DNA of 33,340 nucleotides from positions 1-33,340 of the IMG/VR virus record IMGVR_UViG_3300000553_003777; one strand, written 5' to 3'. The notes beneath the pieces are model-generated. The model ran no database searches. It was not told where the DNA came from and saw nothing but the letters and a program-made list of their open reading frames with translations. The number at the start of each line of letters is the position of its first letter. Position 1 is the first letter of the stretch. Position numbers and translations under genes: made by a program. Shown here piece after piece: positions 12,217-19,686 of the stretch. This DNA comes from a virus.

Positions 12217-12651
12217 ATGAACTCAAATTCAAATTTAGTAAACGCAACAAGACAAGAAGATACCTTAACCGCAAACAGTATGGTAACAAATTCAACATCA
12301 TTGAATTCATGTGTTGATATGTTCTTTTTAGCAGGTGCTTCAAGGAATATGACAGAAAAAGATATCGAGATTCTTTTTCAGAAAGCAATTGTGGAAAATC
12401 CATTAGTTGCGCTTAAACTTATGTTTTGGGCAAGAGATGTCAGAGGTGGTGCTGGTGAAAGAAGGTTTTTCAGAATTTGTTCTAAATTCTTGAGAAAAAA
12501 CTATCCTGATTTACTGATTAAAAATTTGAGAAGTATTGCTGAATATGGAAGATATGATGATGTAACTTTCTTGTTAAGTGAAGGTGAAAATGATAAAATT
12601 GATAAAGAGATTCTCTTTTATATAAAAGAAACTTTAGAAGGTGATAAATGA
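12217..12651 (+). CDS. DUF2828/Ro60-like protein, N-terminal helical part
   Basis: 144 residues that match the N-terminal helical-repeat part of DUF2828 proteins: CVDMFFLAGASRNMTEKDIE, then NPLVALKLMFWARDVRGGAG followed by ERRFFRICSKFL and AEYGRYDDVTFLLS. The WARDxRGGxGER motif is the family hallmark. DUF2828 and TROVE (Ro60) proteins share this plan of a helical-repeat ring closed by a vWA domain that binds RNA ends. The start has a near-perfect Shine-Dalgarno (AAGGAGG, 8 bases upstream). The frame stops at TGA (12649) just where the vWA-containing frame takes over; together they give about 479 residues, close to a full-length family member. Confidence 0.8.
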   Translation: MNSNSNLVNATRQEDTLTANSMVTNSTSLNSCVDMFFLAGASRNMTEKDIEILFQKAIVENPLVALKLMFWARDVRGGAGERRFFRICSKFLRKNYPDLLIKNLRSIAEYGRYDDVTFLLSEGENDKIDKEILFYIKETLEGDK

Positions 12652-13657
12652 AAATAAAATAATTAAGACACATATGAAAAATTTATTAGCAAAATGGTTA
12701 AGTAGAAAAGGATATGAATTTGAAAAGGTTCGTAAATATTTAGGATTAAGTCCTAAGGAATACCGTAAACTTGTCGTAGGTTTATCGAATACTGTTGAAC
12801 AAAAAATGTGTGCAAAAGATTGGGATGCTATCACTTTCTCACATGTTCCATCAGTTGCTATGAATAAGTATAGAAAAGCATTCTTGAGAAATGATGAAAG
12901 TCGTTTCAACGAATATATTTCTTTGGTTCTTGAAGGCAAAGAAGAAATTAAGGCTGGTGTCTTGTTTCCACATTTATTATATCAAGCATATAATAGAGGT
13001 GAAGATAAGAAAGCAGTAGAAGCACAATGGATGAACTTAATTGATTTTATGGCAGATTCGAATGAAAAAATCATTCCAGTTTGTGATGTATCAGGAAGTA
13101 TGACTGGTCTTCCAATGGATGTATCAGTTTCATTAGGTGTTTATATTTCCGAAAGAAATAAAAGTATTTTTAAGGATGCTTTTATCACCTTCTCTGACAG
13201 ACCAAAAATGCAATATTTAAAAGGTTCGTTGTACGAAAGATTAAGACAACTTGAATCAGCCGAATGGGGTGGAAGCACCAATTTGGAAGGTGTTTACAAG
13301 TTGATCTTAACAAAGGCATTAGAAAATAAGGTAGCAGAAAGTGATATGCCAACTAAGATTTTAATTATCTCTGATATGGAATTTAATAGTTGTGTGTCAA
13401 ATGGTGGTGACTCTGCATTGAGAATGATTCAAAGAATGTATTCTGAATCAGGTTACAAGATGCCTGAACTTATTTTCTGGAATGTAAATGGTCGTCTTGG
13501 TAATGTGCCTGCAAACTTTAAATCAAAGGGTGTAGGATTGGTATCAGGATTCAGTCCTTCAATATTAAAATCAATTTTACAAGGTAAGATTGATACTCCT
13601 GAAGGTTTAATGTTAAGGACTATAATGAGTGAAAGGTATCAACCAATCACAATATAA
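12641..13657 (+). CDS. DUF2828/Ro60-like protein, C-terminal part with vWA domain
   Basis: This frame (first Met in good context at 12674) continues the helical part (LLAKWLSRKGYEFEKVRKYL, SPKEYRKL, CAKDWDAITFSHVPSVAMNK, KYRKAFLRND) and then a von Willebrand A domain with an intact metal site: DVSGSM (Asp149 of this frame, base 13085), the GGSTNLEG threonine and ISDMEF. Ro60 and bacterial Rsr use this arrangement to bind Y RNAs and misfolded RNAs. Joining it to the upstream frame needs one T skipped at AAA-T-GAA (12646-12652), so +1 frameshifting, a split into two polypeptides or a sequence error are all possible. No Shine-Dalgarno precedes 12674. A strong terminator follows. Confidence 0.82.
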   Translation: MINENKIIKTHMKNLLAKWLSRKGYEFEKVRKYLGLSPKEYRKLVVGLSNTVEQKMCAKDWDAITFSHVPSVAMNKYRKAFLRNDESRFNEYISLVLEGKEEIKAGVLFPHLLYQAYNRGEDKKAVEAQWMNLIDFMADSNEKIIPVCDVSGSMTGLPMDVSVSLGVYISERNKSIFKDAFITFSDRPKMQYLKGSLYERLRQLESAEWGGSTNLEGVYKLILTKALENKVAESDMPTKILIISDMEFNSCVSNGGDSALRMIQRMYSESGYKMPELIFWNVNGRLGNVPANFKSKGVGLVSGFSPSILKSILQGKIDTPEGLMLRTIMSERYQPITI

Positions 13658-13661
13658 GAGA

Positions 13662-13692
13662 AAGACCTCACTTTTAAGTGAGGTTTTTTTTA
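13662..13692 (+). terminator. Intrinsic terminator after the Ro-like gene
   Basis: ACCTCACTT/AAGTGAGGT around a two-base spacer, followed by a run of T's; it ends the Ro-like transcript 5 bases after the stop. Confidence 0.88.
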
Positions 13693-13706
13693 TTAAAAAA
13701 TTTTAG

Positions 13707-13714
13707 TATCTTTG
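13707..13714 (+). promoter_or_regulatory. Bacteroidota-type -7 box (TAnnTTTG)
   Basis: TATCTTTG followed by TAGAAAT, 15 bases before the ATG at 13730. The spacing to the start is the same as at 389-411. It would drive the operon 13730-15131. Confidence 0.45.
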
Positions 13715-13729
13715 TAGAAATAAAAAAAT

Positions 13730-14041
13730 ATGAAAAAGAAAGAACCAGTCAAGAAAGTTACGAAAACACCTGTAAAAAAGGTTGCTACTAAAAAACCTGC
13801 AACTAAAAAGACAACAACTAAAAAGAAAGAAAAAGAAATTCATATTTGTTTTAAGTGTTTGAATGAGGTTGCACCAACTACATTAAGATGGGTAATGATC
13901 AAGGATTGGCTTGGTTTGACAAGTGAAATTTTGATCTGTGATGATTGTATTGAAATTTATAAAGAGAAATACGAAGTTTTTGAAGTACTTGAACCCCTTT
14001 ATAAAAAAAGGGAATATAAAAAGAAAACAAAGGATGCATAA
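13730..14041 (+). CDS. Lysine-rich protein with a CxxC...CxxC zinc ribbon
   Basis: 103 residues in two parts. Residues 1-40 are a histone H1-like tail made of KKxTxK and KKPATKK repeats. The remainder carries CFKC (about 43-46) and CDDC (about 68-71), a likely zinc ribbon, then a charged helix. This suggests a nucleic-acid-binding protein, for example a transcription or translation modulator, but no specific family is recognised. It is first in a tight operon with the genes at 14034, 14270 and 14769. Confidence 0.72.
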   Translation: MKKKEPVKKVTKTPVKKVATKKPATKKTTTKKKEKEIHICFKCLNEVAPTTLRWVMIKDWLGLTSEILICDDCIEIYKEKYEVFEVLEPLYKKREYKKKTKDA

Positions 14042-14270
14042 TCGGGACATGATATGGACAACTAAGGAAGGTATAAGATTGAAAATAAAAGATATTCCTT
14101 CTGCACATCTTAGTAATATTTTCTTTTTTATTGAATCTAAAAATGAAGCATATAGATTAAGATATGGTTCAAAAAAATTAAAGAAAATTAAGTTCAATAT
14201 CAAACAAGAAATAAGATTTAGAAAGTTGAATAGAATTAATACTACTAGTCAAGAAAACGACATATTTTAA
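14034..14270 (+). CDS. Small basic phage protein
   Basis: I start it at MHNRDMIWTTKEGIRLKIKD (78 residues), overlapping the previous stop by 8 bases; the longer frame from 13938 would lie mostly inside the previous gene. The WTTKEGxRLxIKDxPSxHLxN pattern occurs in small proteins of phages and plasmids with unknown role. The C-terminal half is strongly basic (GSKKLKKIKFNIKQEIRFRK), so nucleic-acid contact is plausible. Confidence 0.65.
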   Translation: MHNRDMIWTTKEGIRLKIKDIPSAHLSNIFFFIESKNEAYRLRYGSKKLKKIKFNIKQEIRFRKLNRINTTSQENDIF

Positions 14271-14785
14271 TGAATTTAATGAATAATGTATTTTTGGATA
14301 ATCAATCTATGATTGATTATATGTTTCCAAAAATAGCACAAAAATGTAAAAAAATGGGAAACTGGGAACATAGAATTTGTACTGATGCCGAACTTAAAGA
14401 ACTTGTTCGCGATGTATATGATTGTAAAACCTTTACATCTTTACAATGTAAAGATGATATGATGATGGTTTTTATGCCCATGATGTTTATTGGTTCAAGA
14501 CCTTCTGCACCATCATTATGTGATGATAACCAGATTAACAGAAGAAATAAACTTCAGTATATTGAAGATTGTTTAACCTATGAAAGAGAAACACCCGAAA
14601 GGGAAATTTATTTAAAGACCATTGGTATGTTATATGAAGATCATTCTAAGGCAATGCCAAGAAGTTGCAATGGATATCCTATTTTTGCAAGTTGTAAAAT
14701 TATGTCTATCGAAGATACAAAGAGGTTCATTGAAATGTATCGTAAATATGAAAAAATGAGGGAGGAATTTGAAAAGGAATTTTAA
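14270..14785 (+). CDS. Unknown protein, methionine- and cysteine-rich
   Basis: 171 residues beginning MNLMNNVFLDNQSMIDYMF. Seven cysteines are scattered (none in CxxC pairs), with a short DDMMMVFMPMMF hydrophobic core strand and a C-terminal charged helix (YRKYEKMREEFEKEF). Start and preceding stop overlap as TAATG, so it is translationally coupled. No family recognised. Confidence 0.68.
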   Translation: MNLMNNVFLDNQSMIDYMFPKIAQKCKKMGNWEHRICTDAELKELVRDVYDCKTFTSLQCKDDMMMVFMPMMFIGSRPSAPSLCDDNQINRRNKLQYIEDCLTYERETPEREIYLKTIGMLYEDHSKAMPRSCNGYPIFASCKIMSIEDTKRFIEMYRKYEKMREEFEKEF

Positions 14786-15131
14786 ATATTGGGTAAGTAG
14801 ATTTTTTAAGTTAATTTTCACAATTGATAAAGAGACAATTAAATCTTGTCAGAAAGAAAATACTAGAAATCATCATCTGAAATATAGGCTATTGTTATTG
14901 ATTGTATTGTCTCCTATTTTATATGTTTTGCTATTTTCTGATTTTCATAATAGTGGATTTACTTTTATGAATATTTTTAGAGTTATTTTAACATTGCTAA
15001 TGTTTAGAATTATAGCAAAAGAATTAACAGATACAATAATAGTTTTGTTTTTTTATAAATCATCATATAACTTATCATTGAAAGAAATAAGAAAGTTTAA
15101 GTTAAGAAGATTAAATAAAAAAAGCCGTTAA
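14769..15131 (+). CDS. Small membrane protein with two helices
   Basis: 120 residues from a TTG start that has a Shine-Dalgarno (GGAGGAA) 4 bases upstream, overlapping the previous gene by 17 bases. Two hydrophobic segments (YRLLLLIVLSPILYVLLF, about 40-57, and IFRVILTLLMFRII, about 69-82) are flanked by basic residues at both ends (KRNFKYW..., KFKLRRLNKKSR). It could be an inner-membrane effector or a holin-like protein; nothing identifies it. It ends at a bidirectional terminator. Confidence 0.62.
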   Translation: MKRNFKYWVSRFFKLIFTIDKETIKSCQKENTRNHHLKYRLLLLIVLSPILYVLLFSDFHNSGFTFMNIFRVILTLLMFRIIAKELTDTIIVLFFYKSSYNLSLKEIRKFKLRRLNKKSR

Positions 15132-15148
15132 ATAACGGTTTTTTTTAT
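15118..15148. terminator. Bidirectional terminator between convergent operons
   Basis: AGCCGTTA/TAACGGTT with A-run before and T-run after, overlapping the last codons of both the plus gene (ends 15131) and the minus gene (ends 15128). Confidence 0.88.
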
Positions 15149-15316
15149 TTTTTCAAGTTTATATTTTCTAACCATTTTTTTGATATGTAGTTCATTACAA
15201 TCATACCATTTATTATAAGTCATTGGATGTGCTATCATAACAACATTGCCGTTTGTGTTAGCAAAGCAACTATTATAGTATTCTGAATATATTTTTGCTA
15301 AGGCTTCGAAGTGCAT
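15128..15316 (-). CDS. Small unknown protein
   Basis: 62 residues, MHFEALAKIYSEYYNSCFAN then GNVVMIAHPMTYNKWYDC and a basic tail (KKMVRKYKLEKIKK). Its ATG touches the TAA of the preceding gene (single-base overlap at 15316). The last gene of the minus operon that begins with the PRPP-synthetase homologue. No family recognised. Confidence 0.62.
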   Translation of the reverse strand: MHFEALAKIYSEYYNSCFANTNGNVVMIAHPMTYNKWYDCNELHIKKMVRKYKLEKIKKTVI

Positions 15317-15528
15317 TACACAGTCTCATTGATTTTTTCAACTAACAAAACAACTTTTTGATTTCTAATTGAGAAATGCCTTTCTATGACAAGATATTCT
15401 TTTTCTTGTTCAAGATCATCATCTATGATAACATCATTAACCATTGGTATTATGGTTGAATAATAATCATTTATCCATTCACCCTCAGGATAATTTAATA
15501 ATATAATTTGGTAGGACTTGTTAAACAT
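15316..15528 (-). CDS. Small unknown protein
   Basis: 70 residues, MFNKSYQIILLNYPEGEWIN, an acidic turn (IIDDDLEQEKEYLVIE) and beta-rich C-terminus (KVVLLVEKINETV). It overlaps its upstream neighbour by 8 bases. No family recognised. Confidence 0.62.
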   Translation of the reverse strand: MFNKSYQIILLNYPEGEWINDYYSTIIPMVNDVIIDDDLEQEKEYLVIERHFSIRNQKVVLLVEKINETV

Positions 15529-15820
15529 TACAACTTTTTATTTTTTCTATATCAGAAATTTTCAAAAGTTTTTGTTTTCTCAAATAAATGTTTAATAACT
15601 TATCAAGATAGATTTTCAATTTTGAATAATAGTCTAAATGACATATGTTAAAAGACATTCCACTTGATCTACTTATCCATTCGTCACCAGACTTAAAATA
15701 ACATCCCAAATAGTCAAATCTACTCATACCTATTCTATCTGATATTTTTATTTTTTCATTACTGGATAAATTATAAAAATCAATTTGGTAAAACCCCCAA
15801 CTATTTTTCTTAATATTCAT
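15521..15820 (-). CDS. Unknown protein
   Basis: 99 residues beginning MNIKKNSWGFYQIDFYNLSS, rich in Tyr, Ser and Lys, with FDYLGCYFKSGDEWISRSSG in the middle and a helical C-terminus (LDKLLNIYLRKQKLLKISD). It overlaps both neighbours, so translation is coupled along the operon. No family recognised. Confidence 0.65.
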   Translation of the reverse strand: MNIKKNSWGFYQIDFYNLSSNEKIKISDRIGMSRFDYLGCYFKSGDEWISRSSGMSFNICHLDYYSKLKIYLDKLLNIYLRKQKLLKISDIEKIKSCNV

Positions 15821-16061
15821 AAGGTTTAATACCTAATTTTTCTTCTAATTGTTCAAGATTATATCTTTCAAAAGCAACTTTCAATAATGACATTTTTTGT
15901 TCTTCCATTAAATTGGTGACTTTAATGTCCGAACCGATAATATTTCTAATTTCTTTTAGTTCATCTTCATCACAACTTTCAATAAGTTCCATGATGGCTT
16001 CGAACGATATATCATATTCACAATCGATATTTTGTTCACTATAAATAGTTTTATTTCTCAT
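15810..16061 (-). CDS. Unknown acidic helical protein
   Basis: I take the Met at MRNKTIYSEQNIDCEYD (83 residues) rather than one 16 codons upstream, because the upstream part runs into the end of the PRPP-synthetase gene. It is acidic and helical (EAIMELIESCDEDELKEIRN), ending EKLGIKPYEY. No family recognised. Confidence 0.62.
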   Translation of the reverse strand: MRNKTIYSEQNIDCEYDISFEAIMELIESCDEDELKEIRNIIGSDIKVTNLMEEQKMSLLKVAFERYNLEQLEEKLGIKPYEY

Positions 16062-16071
16062 TTTTTTTAAA

Positions 16072-17088
16072 TTATTTTTTAAACAAGTTTGAAATTGACT
16101 CGTTTGCATTCATTCTTAGAATTGTAATTCCAAGTAATTCAGATACGCTCAGAACTTTAATTTTATCTGATTTTCTGTATAATGGAATACTATCTGTAAT
16201 CACAATTTCTGTAATCAAAGATTTTTCGATTTTATCATAAGCAGGTCCTGATAGGACTGCGTGAGGAATACAAGCCCTAACACTTTTTGCACCTTTTTTT
16301 GTCATAAGAATATCAGCGGCTTTTGTGATTGTTCCTCCTGTATCAATAATATCATCAATAAAAATAACATCACAACCATTCACATCACCAATAAGTTCCA
16401 TTTTTTCAATAGTATTGGCGGCACCTCTTTCTTTGTACATAAAAATCATACGGGTTTTAAAGTAATTTGCATATGGTTTTACTCTTTTTCCACCACCTTC
16501 GTCAGGTGAGCCCATTACAAGATTTTTAAGCCCCAATGATTCAATGTATGGCATAAAAATCCACGAACTTTGAAGTGCATCAACTGGAATATCGAAGAAG
16601 CCTTGAATTTGATCCGCGTGAAGGTCAATTGTGATGATTCTAGTGGCACCTGCCTTTGTAATTAGATTTGCAAGTAATTTAGCAGTAATAGGAACTCTGG
16701 GTCTATCTTTTCTGTCTTGTCTTGCCCATCCAAAATAAGGAATAACGGCAACAACATCTAATGCTGATGCTCTCTTTGCTGCATCAATCATTTGAAGAAG
16801 TTCCATTACGGTTGGAGAAGAAGAAATAAAAGTTTTTAGAATTTCCATAGCCTCAATGTGCTTTTCCTCTGGAATAAGGTTGAGAATTTTATACATTTCA
16901 TTGTAGAATGAATGTAATGATGATACAATGAAAATTTTGTCTCCTCTAACATTTTCTTTCAATTCTGGACAAAATTCACCATCAGAAAAAATGGTAAGGG
17001 AACTATCACTCAAAGTCGTACCATAAGAATTGGCGATTTTCTCTGCCAAATGTGTTGATTTTGATGTTGAAAAGATTTTAACTGCCAT
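16072..17088 (-). CDS. prs: Ribose-phosphate pyrophosphokinase (PRPP synthetase) homologue
   Basis: 338 residues with the family motifs in order: FSDGEF (34-39), IPYFGWARQDRKDRP (116-130), DLHADQIQGFFDIPVD (155-170), GSPDEGGGKRVK (193-204) and the PRPP loop DDIIDTGGT (245-253). PRPP synthetase transfers pyrophosphate from ATP to ribose 5-phosphate for nucleotide and NAD synthesis. Between VSSLHS and SPTVMELL there is an insertion of about 28 residues (61-88) where bacterial enzymes have a short loop. Phage homologues can instead act on ADP-ribose in NAD-restoring pathways, so the substrate is open; no nicotinamide transferase gene is in the window. A TAnnTTTG box lies upstream. Confidence 0.9.
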   Translation of the reverse strand: MAVKIFSTSKSTHLAEKIANSYGTTLSDSSLTIFSDGEFCPELKENVRGDKIFIVSSLHSFYNEMYKILNLIPEEKHIEAMEILKTFISSSPTVMELLQMIDAAKRASALDVVAVIPYFGWARQDRKDRPRVPITAKLLANLITKAGATRIITIDLHADQIQGFFDIPVDALQSSWIFMPYIESLGLKNLVMGSPDEGGGKRVKPYANYFKTRMIFMYKERGAANTIEKMELIGDVNGCDVIFIDDIIDTGGTITKAADILMTKKGAKSVRACIPHAVLSGPAYDKIEKSLITEIVITDSIPLYRKSDKIKVLSVSELLGITILRMNANESISNLFKK

Positions 17089-17138
17089 ATAATATATTTT
17101 AGGGTTTATATTATTTTTATCTATGAAAGTTTCAACTA

Positions 17139-17146
17139 CAAATATA
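17139..17146 (-). promoter_or_regulatory. Bacteroidota-type -7 box for the prs operon
   Basis: On the minus strand TATATTTG followed by TAG, 50 bases before the prs start codon. It lies in the short divergent region shared with the plus-strand RHH gene at 17226. Confidence 0.45.
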
Positions 17147-17225
17147 ATTATTTTTTACGAGTATAAAAAATGGAAAAATATGACTTATCTATATTAATAT
17201 ATAGTATAAAATAATATAACATAAT

Positions 17226-17387
17226 ATGAAAAAAGTTTTTAGTTTTACATTAGATGAGGGAATCATTAAGGAACTTGATGATTTTTGTAAAGATGGATTA
17301 ATAACGAAATCCAAATTAGTGAATAAAATTATACAGGATTACATAAAAAACGAAAAAATAAAGAAAGAAAATGAAAAAAGTTTGTAA
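17226..17387 (+). CDS. Ribbon-helix-helix protein
   Basis: 53 residues: MKKVFSFTLDEGIIKELDDF then KDGLITKSKLVNKIIQDYIK. A short beta strand (VFSFTLD) followed by two helices with a turn (GLITKS) is the CopG/Arc ribbon-helix-helix plan, so it is probably a dimeric DNA-binding repressor. It reads divergently from the prs operon and could control it. Its end overlaps the start of the HNH gene by 17 bases. Confidence 0.65.
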   Translation: MKKVFSFTLDEGIIKELDDFCKDGLITKSKLVNKIIQDYIKNEKIKKENEKSL

Positions 17388-17979
17388 GAGGTGTAATGAA
17401 GAAAAAGAGTTAAAAAAATTTAGATACAGACCTGATCATTATAGTGGTGATGGTTACGCTAAAACTTGTAGTGATTGTTGGAATAAGACCAGAAATGAAT
17501 ATTATAAAGTGCACAAAGAAGAATTATTACCATTGCATAAGGAAAGAAAGAAAAAATATGCTAAGGATAACAGAGATAAAATTAATAAGACTCAAATTAC
17601 ATATTATCATAATAAATTTAAAATTACAAATAGAATGAATTTTATTTGGAGATCATTATTGGCATCTTGTTTAAGAAGAATGAATAAGAAAAAAAGTGAC
17701 AGAACGATTAGTATGCTAGGGTACTCAGCATACGAATTAAAAATACATATTGAAAATCAATTTACAAGTGGAATGACTTGGGATAATCACGGAGAATGGC
17801 ATATAGATCATATAAAGAGTGTATCTAATTTTTCAGATGATACACCTGCTTCTGTTGTTAATGAACTTTCTAATTTGAGACCAATGTGGTCAACTTCTAG
17901 AACTATTGAGAATGTTTTTTATTTAGGTAATTTAAATAAGTCTAAATATGATAAACTAAATTCACAAAAAAATCTATAA
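17371..17979 (+). CDS. HNH endonuclease with N-terminal zinc knuckle
   Basis: 202 residues. The N-terminus has CKRCNEEKELKKF...CSDCW (about 5-40), a zinc knuckle common in phage HNH proteins. The catalytic region is GEWHIDHIKSVSNF (about 143-156) followed by ELSNLRPMWSTSRTIENV, giving the DH and N residues of the HNH site. A basic linker joins them. It overlaps the RHH gene and precedes the methylase, so it is likely a selfish insertion between them. Confidence 0.85.
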   Translation: MKKVCKRCNEEKELKKFRYRPDHYSGDGYAKTCSDCWNKTRNEYYKVHKEELLPLHKERKKKYAKDNRDKINKTQITYYHNKFKITNRMNFIWRSLLASCLRRMNKKKSDRTISMLGYSAYELKIHIENQFTSGMTWDNHGEWHIDHIKSVSNFSDDTPASVVNELSNLRPMWSTSRTIENVFYLGNLNKSKYDKLNSQKNL

Positions 17980-17997
17980 AAATAAAAAATAAAATTT

Positions 17998-19077
17998 ATG
18001 GCAAAACCAACACTTCACGGATATTTTGGTGGAAAAAATAAAATTGGCAATTGGATTCAAACTATTATACCTAAAAATATTAAAACATATGTAGAACCAT
18101 TTGCGGGTAGCTTTGCAGTTTATTTTTTGACTGATATTTCAGATAATGTTAATGTTGTGTATAATGATTTGAACGAAGATCAAGCAAATTTAATTGCCTG
18201 TTGTAAAGATTATAAAAAATTACACGATATTATAAAATATGAATTAGAAGATGTCAATGGTAAATTATATTGTAAGGAAACAGATGAAGATTTGATTAAG
18301 ACGCATTACAAAGAATTGTATTACAAATTAAAAAATTCAAATTTCAGAAATGAAAGTTTTAATATACCAGATTTTGATAGAGCAACATATTATGCATTTT
18401 TACTAACATCAGCATTTTCAAGTTGTTCTTATACTGCTGCTGGGTTTAGTGGATTTAAATTAAGAACATTCGTTAAAAAATTGGAGAATAAAGAATTACA
18501 AAAAAAATTACTTAAAATAAATATAGTTGAAACATTAGGATTTGAAGAAATTATTAAAAAATATGATTCGCCTGATACATATATTTATTTGGATCCGCCA
18601 TATTATGAGGAAAAAGATAAGCGTTCTGGATGGTATGGTACCAAAAATGAATTTGGACAAGAAGATCATATAAAACTATTAGAATTGTTAAAAACACTAA
18701 AATCTCGTTGGTCTTTATCATATTATTATTTCCCTGCATTAGAAAAACATCTACCTAAAGATAAATTTGTTTGGTTAGAGAAAGATTTTTTTAGGTCTTC
18801 TGCAAGTTTTTCTGAAAATAAAAGTACAAAAGGTACAGAGGTGTTGATTTTGAATTATGACCCTAATTACATAATAAATTCTACTCCTGTAGGAGAGAAA
18901 TTAATTGATGAAATTGAATATATGAATGGTGGTGCTTTTATTAGACCTGCTGATTGTCCTGAAATGAAAGGAATTGTAGACATTGCAAAAGGTGGGCATT
19001 TTGAAGTTGTACCTGTAGAACCATACAAATATCCTACTAAAAAAGAAGAAGATATAGACGATTTTTGGAATAGTTAA
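17998..19077 (+). CDS. D12-class DNA adenine N6-methyltransferase
   Basis: 359 residues. The N-terminal GYFGGKNKIGNWI and YVEPFAGSFAVYF (31-43) form the S-adenosylmethionine motif, and YIYLDPPYY (195-203) contains the catalytic DPPY; this alpha-type order is that of Dam/T4 Dam enzymes (usually about 260-280 residues). The last 80 residues (SFSENKSTKGTEVLILNY, then PVGEKLIDEIEYMNGGAF) form an extension. Phage Dam enzymes protect DNA from host restriction or mark it for packaging. It heads a tightly spaced run to 20771. The target site cannot be read from sequence. Confidence 0.9.
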   Translation: MAKPTLHGYFGGKNKIGNWIQTIIPKNIKTYVEPFAGSFAVYFLTDISDNVNVVYNDLNEDQANLIACCKDYKKLHDIIKYELEDVNGKLYCKETDEDLIKTHYKELYYKLKNSNFRNESFNIPDFDRATYYAFLLTSAFSSCSYTAAGFSGFKLRTFVKKLENKELQKKLLKINIVETLGFEEIIKKYDSPDTYIYLDPPYYEEKDKRSGWYGTKNEFGQEDHIKLLELLKTLKSRWSLSYYYFPALEKHLPKDKFVWLEKDFFRSSASFSENKSTKGTEVLILNYDPNYIINSTPVGEKLIDEIEYMNGGAFIRPADCPEMKGIVDIAKGGHFEVVPVEPYKYPTKKEEDIDDFWNS

Positions 19078-19079
19078 AT

Positions 19080-19385
19080 ATGAAACATAGAGAATTTAGA
19101 AAAATAGTTGTTAACAACAAGGAATATGATTGGTTGTATGTAGATGATTCTTGGTGTTCATCAACAATTAATGTTTTTGAGATTTCTTATATTAAACATA
19201 ACACTAGGAAATGGAAAAAAGATATAAGGAAAAGAAAAATGATGTTTAAATATGATGTTTCAGATCCTAATTTGCAGATAACACCAAAAAAAATTAGGAA
19301 CTTAATTTCTTATGGTCATTTTCTTTCTAAACAAGAAGAAAGAAAATATAAATTAATGAAATTAAATGAGAAAAACTCTATCTGA
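19080..19385 (+). CDS. Unknown basic protein
   Basis: 101 residues beginning MKHREFRKIVVNNKEYDWLY. Strand-rich first half (W-L-Y, W-C, ISYIKH), then a very basic stretch (RKWKKDIRKRKMMFKYD) and a C-terminal ISYGHFLSKQEERKYKLMK helix. The stop overlaps the next start by 20 bases. No family recognised; RNA or DNA contact is plausible. Confidence 0.65.
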   Translation: MKHREFRKIVVNNKEYDWLYVDDSWCSSTINVFEISYIKHNTRKWKKDIRKRKMMFKYDVSDPNLQITPKKIRNLISYGHFLSKQEERKYKLMKLNEKNSI

Positions 19386-19686
19386 GTTGGGTTTAACTGA
19401 AAAAGATTTTAAATATGAATTTATTGATTTTACTGATCTTTCATATCCTAATGGTGGTTTTAATCCAACAAGAACCTTAATTGCAAAAATTAATGGTGTT
19501 ATGTGTAAGGTTAAAACCAATGTGAATGTAGAGATGTTACAAGATATTCAAGCAATGACTGGTATGAATGCTAGTAGAGAAGTTGAAAAATTATTAAAGG
19601 AGGAAGCAATAAATTGGTATATAAATAATAATCAATTTATTAGAAAAATGAAATTGACTAAAATAAAAGAGAGATATGGAGTTTAA
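19366..19686 (+). CDS. Unknown protein
   Basis: 106 residues beginning MRKTLSELGLTEKDFKYEFI, with NGGFNPTRTLIAKINGVMC and a helical C-terminus (ASREVEKLLKEEAINWYINN). It overlaps both neighbours, which suggests translational coupling. No family recognised. Confidence 0.65.
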   Translation: MRKTLSELGLTEKDFKYEFIDFTDLSYPNGGFNPTRTLIAKINGVMCKVKTNVNVEMLQDIQAMTGMNASREVEKLLKEEAINWYINNNQFIRKMKLTKIKERYGV

